A DNA stretch of 64,000 nucleotides from positions 3,321,626 to 3,385,625 of the forward strand of contig BCIA01000002.1 of the NCBI GenBank assembly GCA_001599815.1, in the 5' to 3' direction. The notes under the pieces are model-generated. The model searched no databases, was not told the DNA's origin, and saw only the letters and a program-made list of their open reading frames with translations. This document shows positions 58,584 to 64,000 of the stretch, piece by piece (the stretch's first letter is position 1; each line of letters opens with the position of its first letter). Source of the DNA: Furcasterigmium furcatum (taxonomy: Eukaryota; Ascomycota; Sordariomycetes; Glomerellales; Plectosphaerellaceae). The position numbers were made by a program, and so were the translations under genes.

Positions 58584-61500
58584 ATGTCGTATAATCGCTT
58601 AGGCAAGTGGCCGCCATCCTCCCCTCTCCCGTCACGTCCGCCTTACGTACCCTCTCCCGCTCTCATTGCCCCCGTTGCCGCTTTGTCCTCTCCCTCCCGG
58701 CGCAACAGGTAGCTTCGAATTGCCTTGCGCAGCTGCCCTGAGGCACCTCACCTCCAACCCTCCTCCACCTCTGAACCACTTCCAACACCTGCCAAACTTC
58801 CTCGCCAACCAGCTCTAACATCCTACCTTGCAGACGACGACTACTACAACGATCGCATGGATCCGCGTATGCGACGTTCGCCCTCGCCCGGCCAGCCTTA
58901 CCAGCAAGGCTACCAATTGGAGGACAACCCATATGGCAGGCAACCCGGCCATCTCGACTATCCCGCGCCGAATGCGCCCGGCCTCACTCCCTCTCCCGGG
59001 CCCGGCCCGGGCAGATACACACCGAGCGACCAGCTCCCACTTAATGCTGCTGTGCGTCTGACCCGTTCACGCTCAAGGAAGGGCCTGATACTGACATCGA
59101 TATGCCTTCTATAGCACTCCGTAGACAACCTCAGCAGCAGTCCCTTTGCCGACCCGCAGCACCAGCGCGGCCCCTACCAGACAGGCGGCGACTACTCCCT
59201 GAACCCCGAGGCTCACCACGATGGCTACTACAACCAGACCTATGAAGGTGGCCCCTCACCAATGGACGGGCCCCAACCCGGCTACGATGCCGCTGGTGCT
59301 GGCTACGACTACGAGGACAGGAGACCCATGCTCGGCCACCAGGACTCCCAAGCTGAACCCTACCAAGACCAGCCGCCTACCCAGCCGGCAGCACCGATCA
59401 AGAGGTGGAAGACGGTCAAGCAAGTTCTGCTATACCGCGGTAATCTCGTTCTCGACTGCCCCGTGCCTCCCAGGCTCCTGAACCAGCTGCCGCATGGTGA
59501 GCGCGACGAGTTTACTCACATGAGATACACGGCTGCAACGGGTGACCCGAAGGATTTCTACGAGGAGAACTTCACCCTTCGACAGAAGCTCTTTTCCAAG
59601 CCCAGGCACACCGAGCTCTTCATCGTCGTTACCATGTACAACGAGGACGAGATTCTCTTCGCCCGAACCATGATGGGCGTCTTCAAGAATGTCGAATACA
59701 TGTGCAACAGGAAAGAGAGCAAGACCTGGGGCAAGGACGCCTGGAAGAAAATCGTCGTCTGTGTCGTCAGCGATGGCCGATCCAAGATCAACCCGAGGAC
59801 CAGGGCACTACTCGCCGGTATGGGTGTCTACCAGGAGGGTATCGCAAAGCAGCAGGTCAACAACAAGGATGTGACGGCTCACATCTACGAGTACACCACC
59901 CAGGTCGGCATGCGTATCAAGAACGACGTCGTGCAGCTCATTCCTAAGCAGCAGCCTGTACAGGTGCTGTTCTGCCTCAAGGAGAAGAACCAGAAGAAGA
60001 TCAACTCCCACAGATGGTTCTTCCAGGCCTTCGGCCGTGTCCTGGATCCCAACATCTGTATCCTGCTGGACGCTGGTACAAAGCCCGGAGGCAACTCCAT
60101 CTACCACCTTTGGAAGGCCTTCGATCTGGAGCCCATGTGCGCAGGCGCCTGTGGTGAGATCAAGGCCATGTTGGGCACCGGCGGCAAGAACCTGCTGAAC
60201 CCCCTCGTCGCCACCCAGAACTTTGAGTATAAGATGAGCAACATCCTGGACAAGCCTCTCGAGTCCGCCTTTGGCTTCATCTCTGTCTTGCCCGGTGCCT
60301 TCTCGGCGTACCGTTACGTTGCTCTACAAAACGACAAGTCTGGACAAGGCCCGCTGGAGAAGTACTTCGCAGGCGAGACCCTCCATGGCTCCGACGCTGG
60401 CATTTTCACCTCGAACATGTACCTGGCCGAAGATCGTATCCTCTGCTTCGAGCTTGTCACTAAGCGCAACTGCCACTGGATTCTCCAATACGTCAAGTCC
60501 GCGACGGGCGAGACCGATGTTCCGGACACCGTCACAGAGTTGGTTCTGCAGCGTCGTCGTTGGCTGAACGGCTCATTCTTCGCCGCCGTCTATGCCATCG
60601 CCCACTTCTACCAGTTCTGGCGCTCCGACCACTCCATCCTGCGGAAGCTGATGCTTTTCATCGAGTTCATCTTCCACACCATCAACATGATCTTCGCCTG
60701 GTTTGCTATTGGCAACTTCTTCCTGGTTTTCAGCATCCTGACGACGAGTCTGGGTAGCGAAGAGCTTTTGGGGAGAGTGGGCGAGATTCTCGGTGTCGTC
60801 TTCACCTGGCTCTACGGCGTTTCTCTTTTCACCTGCTTCGTTCTCAGTATGGGTAATCGACCCGCTGGTTCCAGATGGTACTACACGACAATGGTGTACT
60901 TTTGGGCGATCATCTTTATGTGAGTCGTTCTGTCTGTGCATTATCAGCCTTCCACGCTAACATTCCTCGCCAGATATCTGATGTTTGCGGCTATCTACAT
61001 CGCCGTCACGGCCATCATTTCAGATGTCAACAACGGAAGGCCCTTCAGCCTGGATGAGCTCTTCAGAAACCAGGTCTTCTACACTCTCATCGTGTCGGTC
61101 ATGTCGACATACGGTCTCTGGCTTGTGGCGTCGATCCTCATGTTCGACCCGTGGCATATGGTCACGTCCTTCGTCCAGTACATGCTTCTCTCTCCGACAT
61201 ACACCAACATTCTCAACGTCTACGCTTTCTGCAATACCCACGATATTTCATGGGGCACCAAGGGTGATGACTCGCCCGAGAAGCTCCCTACCGTCAGCAC
61301 CAAGGATGGTTCTGGAAAGACAGACCTTCCCGACGAAGCGGATCTCAACGCCCAGTATGAGCGAGAACTCTCCGTCTTCGGCTCAAAACCCGTCAAGGTC
61401 GTCTCGACGCCCAACGCCGCGCAGCTGGCTGAGAAGCAGATGGACTACTACCGTGGTGTTCGCTCCATTGTCGTTCTCGCTTGGATGATCAGCAACTTCG

Positions 61501-61688
61501 CTCTCGCCGCCGTTGTTCTCAGTGCCGCCGGCCTCGAGAGCATCAGCCCGAACCTTGACGAGGAAAACCCCGACAACCGAGCCAACATCTACATGGCCGT
61601 CGTCCTGTGGTCTGTTGCCGGTCTCTCTGCTTTCAAGTTCATCGGCATGCTGTGGTTCTTGGTCGTCAGAATGTTTAGGGGCGTCTAG
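58584..61688 (+). CDS. Chitin synthase, class III type
   Basis: Plasma-membrane processive glycosyltransferase (GT2) that makes chitin from UDP-GlcNAc; this class matters for hyphal growth. Four exons (58584..58602, 58834..59051, 59115..60919, 60974..61688) join to 918 residues. Residues 1-165 are disordered, rich in Tyr, Pro, Gly and Gln. Then come NLVLDCPVPPRLL, the class-typical ERDEFTHMRYTAA, LFIVVTMYNEDEILFARTM, VVSDGRSKINPRTRALLAG, the catalytic LAEDRIL (E518, D519) and QRRRW at 558-562 with LNGSFFAAVYA. About six or seven membrane segments follow up to the C-terminus. Exon 1 has just 19 bases, and intron 1 (231 bases) appears to use a GC donor (AG|GCAAGT). This is the only splice choice I found that joins MSYNRL to DDDYYNDR. 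Confidence 0.93.
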
Positions 61689-62356
61689 CAGACCTGCGTC
61701 TCTGCTTGGCTCTGTTATGCATCCCACCCCTTCGAGAGGGGTCTCTTCCTTCGATTCTCTTCCCCTTTTCTGTGCTTTTACTCGCTTTTCTTTAACGACT
61801 CAAGACGGACGCGGTTATACCCTCCTCTTTTACCTTGACGAACGAGGAAGACGAGAGCGTTGGTTTGCTTTTCCCGAACCCCCTCCCCCGTAACGTCCGA
61901 ATTGAATAGGGGTGAAGGGGGCCACCCACGGGGGTGGTGTGACGGGCTTTTTTGCCCGAGGCGGACCGGGCGCCGTGTAACGAAACTAAACTGGTTCTGC
62001 AACATTGTTGGTGTTTTGTACAAGTTCAACGGCGGCCAGAGCCTGGCCGGGCCTTTAGATCTGCATTGCAATTCATGACCATACACTGCTCTCTTTTCAC
62101 TGAATTTCGTGATGATTCCTGGGGACAATAGGCAGTGATGCCCGTGATGATCGTGTGATAGATAATAGACATAACTATGATGTTGTTTTGCTATGCCCTG
62201 TCCGTCACGAAGCCCAGACAACCTCACGGCACGTATTGCGCTAAAGTCACTTCGAGACCACTGATCAAATCGCTTCCACTCATGCGTTGCATTACTCAGT
62301 TGCCGGAAAGACGCCGGCATCCTCGCGGTTTGACCCCTCTAACCACCTCCGCTATA
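61689..62356. other. Convergent spacer, chitin synthase and SLY1
   Basis: About 670 bases holding both 3' untranslated regions. T-rich stretches after 61750 fit the 3' end of the chitin synthase transcript. No coding sequence is supported. Confidence 0.45.
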
Positions 62357-64000
62357 TTATGACTGCACCTCCTTGCCGAGTTGCACCAGCTCCTGCTCTA
62401 TGAACTTGGTCGCGTTCAGGATGTCCGTGGACCCGTACACGACCCTCCTCCTGGCGCGGTCGCCGCCTGTCCGCGCCACCCACTCCTGCAGGTTGCCGTA
62501 CTCGTCCATGCTGCCGCCGCCGACGGTGAAGACGATGGCCTCGGAGAAGCCCTGCCGGCGTTGGCCGAAGCTGGCGCCCGAGCCTGCTGCCTGGCCACCC
62601 TGGCCCGGCAGACCCCCCGGCGGGACACTGCCGGCGCCAGCGCGAATGCTGCTAGGCGGGGGCATTGTGCCTCTAGCATTCGCGGACCGGGGGTCGAAGT
62701 AGAGATAGTTCTCCGTCTTCGCGATGGCCGAGCTGGACGCCGCCGTGGGATCCATGATGCTCTCCACGATCTTGGTGACGGTGAAGTCTCTGTCGGCGGG
62801 GAGGAATGTCTTGATGCCGCCGATGAGAGACTCGAAGTTCGATGAGAGGCCGGCAGGCACACCGCTCTCCTTGAGCCGGTCCGTCAGCCGAGAGGAGATG
62901 GAGGAGAAGCGGCCGAAGAGGTCCGTGGATCCGGCGGCTTGTGAAGAGGGATTGTTGATGGTGGTCAGGTTTGTGAGTTTCGCGGTAGATTTGAGTCTGG
63001 TCACGGTCAGTTGTGTATCCGCATGGCATTCTCAACGCAGCAACGTACTGTCGGATGTAGGGCAGACATGTCGTGTCTGCACCTGCTTCGTCGAGGGTCT
63101 TGACGATGTTCTCCCACTCTGGCCTAGTGACATCCTGCTCCGTCGAGCTCAGGTACCAGATGATGAAGAGTCGAAGCTTGTCTTCTCCGCCCTTGAGCTC
63201 CTGGCTCTTGATGTGCTCGAGAATCTGGGTCTTGTTCTGCTTCATGATGTTTTCTTCCAGTTGGAAGAAACTGTCCAGTTGCCTATCCTTGATTCCCGTG
63301 AGAAGCGCGGCGAGGATGTTCATGTGCATATCCAAAACAGCCTTTCGTTCTCTCAATGCGGGGAGCAGGGTAATGGCGGCTTTGAGGTGTTGCGCGCTGG
63401 CGCTTGTGTCGTTTTGCAGGTCCTCGAGATCCGACACACCCCTTTCGACGAGTTAGTTCGATTCAGTACAGAAAGCAGCCCGCCTGACTTACGTCTTGGC
63501 CGTGATTGCCGACGCCTCCTCCTTGTACTTCGTCAGTTCCGCGTCGATATCTTCAGCGACCTGAGGGAATGGTAGGGGGGCGTTCTTCTTCCAGAAGAAG
63601 TCCTCGTTGCTGAGATCATAGCTCTTCTTGGAATTGCCCTCATCGACCACTGTTATCCGTCTCTTTTCCATGCTGAGAACGTCTTGAACAAGAGACTGAT
63701 ACGTCCACGAATGGGAGAGCAAGGGTAGAAGGTCGATATCGCGATCCATCAGGATGAGGACTGGCCGCGAGGACGGTGTTGTGGAGGTCCCTGAGCGTGC
63801 GCTCGCGGAGAAAAGGTTGTCTTTGGAGTTGAGGATGTGGTCACGCAGCTTGCGGTCAAGCTTTGCAGAGATCATCTCAGCCGCTGCACCTTTGGGACAC
63901 CTAATGATGGGGATCACACCTAGTTCCGAGTTAGCTGCGGGCAAGGTGGCGATGCCGTACTTCACGTACCCATTGTGACAATCACGCTGAAAAGTCCATT
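62357..64000 (-). CDS. SLY1: SLY1-type Sec1/Munc18 protein, 5' end outside window
   Basis: SM protein that binds the syntaxin Sed5 and promotes SNARE assembly in ER-Golgi transport. The visible exons are 63970..64000 (incomplete), 63493..63919, 63049..63441 and 62357..62996, giving about 496 C-terminal residues; the N-terminal part lies to the right of the window. Seen: LFSVIVTMGVIPIIRCPKG across the first visible intron, LIMDRDIDLLPLLSHSWTY-like LILMDRDIDLLPLLSHSW, VQDVLSMEKRRI, IKDRQLDSFFQLEENIM, and FTVGGGSMDEYGNLQEW near the end, all as in Sly1/SCFD1. A Gly/Pro/Gln-rich loop of about 35 residues comes before the last block. The final residues are GKEVQS. Confidence 0.92.

Noticed and set aside
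1..64000. tRNA genes, CRISPR arrays, transposons, long terminal repeats
   Set aside because: Reading the spacers by eye gave no convincing B-box with a foldable cloverleaf, no spaced direct repeats and no transposase or reverse transcriptase motif. tRNAscan-SE and RepeatMasker would be needed to be sure.

Overview
The window is nuclear DNA from a filamentous ascomycete (Pezizomycotina, most likely Sordariomycetes). The evidence is GC-rich coding sequence, many introns of about 50-60 bases with GT...AG ends and CTAAC/CTGAC-like branch sites, long spacers, and the gene set itself: a class III-type chitin synthase, a Rho1 GEF with DEP-DH-PH-CNH layout, a Zn2Cys6 regulator and a PRKX-like second PKA catalytic subunit. 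I see no transposon, CRISPR array, rRNA or convincing tRNA gene. Exon structures below were joined by hand so that frames, splice sites and family motifs agree; nearly every joined model closes exactly on a whole number of codons.

Layout, left to right. 1.5-2.9 kb (+): membrane-anchored calcineurin-like polyphosphatase (PPN2-like). 3.4-4.9 kb (-): transaldolase with two tiny exons. 5.6-6.9 kb (-): an unrecognised gene apparently broken by two frameshifts. 7.2-8.5 kb (+): class V PLP-dependent enzyme, followed convergently by a Zn2Cys6 transcription factor (8.6-10.6 kb, -). 12.8-15.4 kb (-): Tudor-SN/SND1. 16.7-17.7 kb (-): Cu/Zn superoxide dismutase. 20.5-25.8 kb (+): ROM2-type Rho1 GEF. 26.5-28.7 kb (+): secreted beta-lactamase-like serine hydrolase. 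29.2-31.4 kb (+): Pro/Gln-rich protein with a short duplicated Trp motif. 35.5-37.0 kb (+): casein kinase I. 38.7-40.5 kb (+): tail-anchored inositol-polyphosphate 5-phosphatase (INP54-like). 42.4-43.7 kb (+): PKA catalytic subunit. 44.8-48.2 kb (+): GRAM-TBC-EF-hand Rab GAP. 49.9-51.6 kb (+): secreted M28 aminopeptidase. 51.8-52.5 kb (-): dynactin p25. 53.2-55.2 kb (+): gamma-glutamyltransferase. 55.3-55.9 kb (-): mitochondrial monothiol glutaredoxin. 56.2-57.0 kb (+): phosphopantothenoylcysteine decarboxylase. 58.6-61.7 kb (+): chitin synthase. 62.4-64.0 kb (-): SLY1-type SM protein, running off the right edge.

Most of the region is housekeeping: signalling, cell wall, vesicle traffic and thiol/redox metabolism. 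ROM2, chitin synthase, casein kinase I and PKA belong to growth and wall-integrity control, and GGT, Grx5 and PPCDC form a compact thiol-related block. The accessory-looking part is 5.5-10.6 kb, where a damaged gene, a PLP enzyme and a pathway-type regulator sit together. The strongest candidates for something undescribed are the exact 18-residue tandem repeat at the end of the Pro/Gln-rich protein, the broken gene beside the PLP enzyme, and the very long upstream frame overlapping the chitin synthase start codon.
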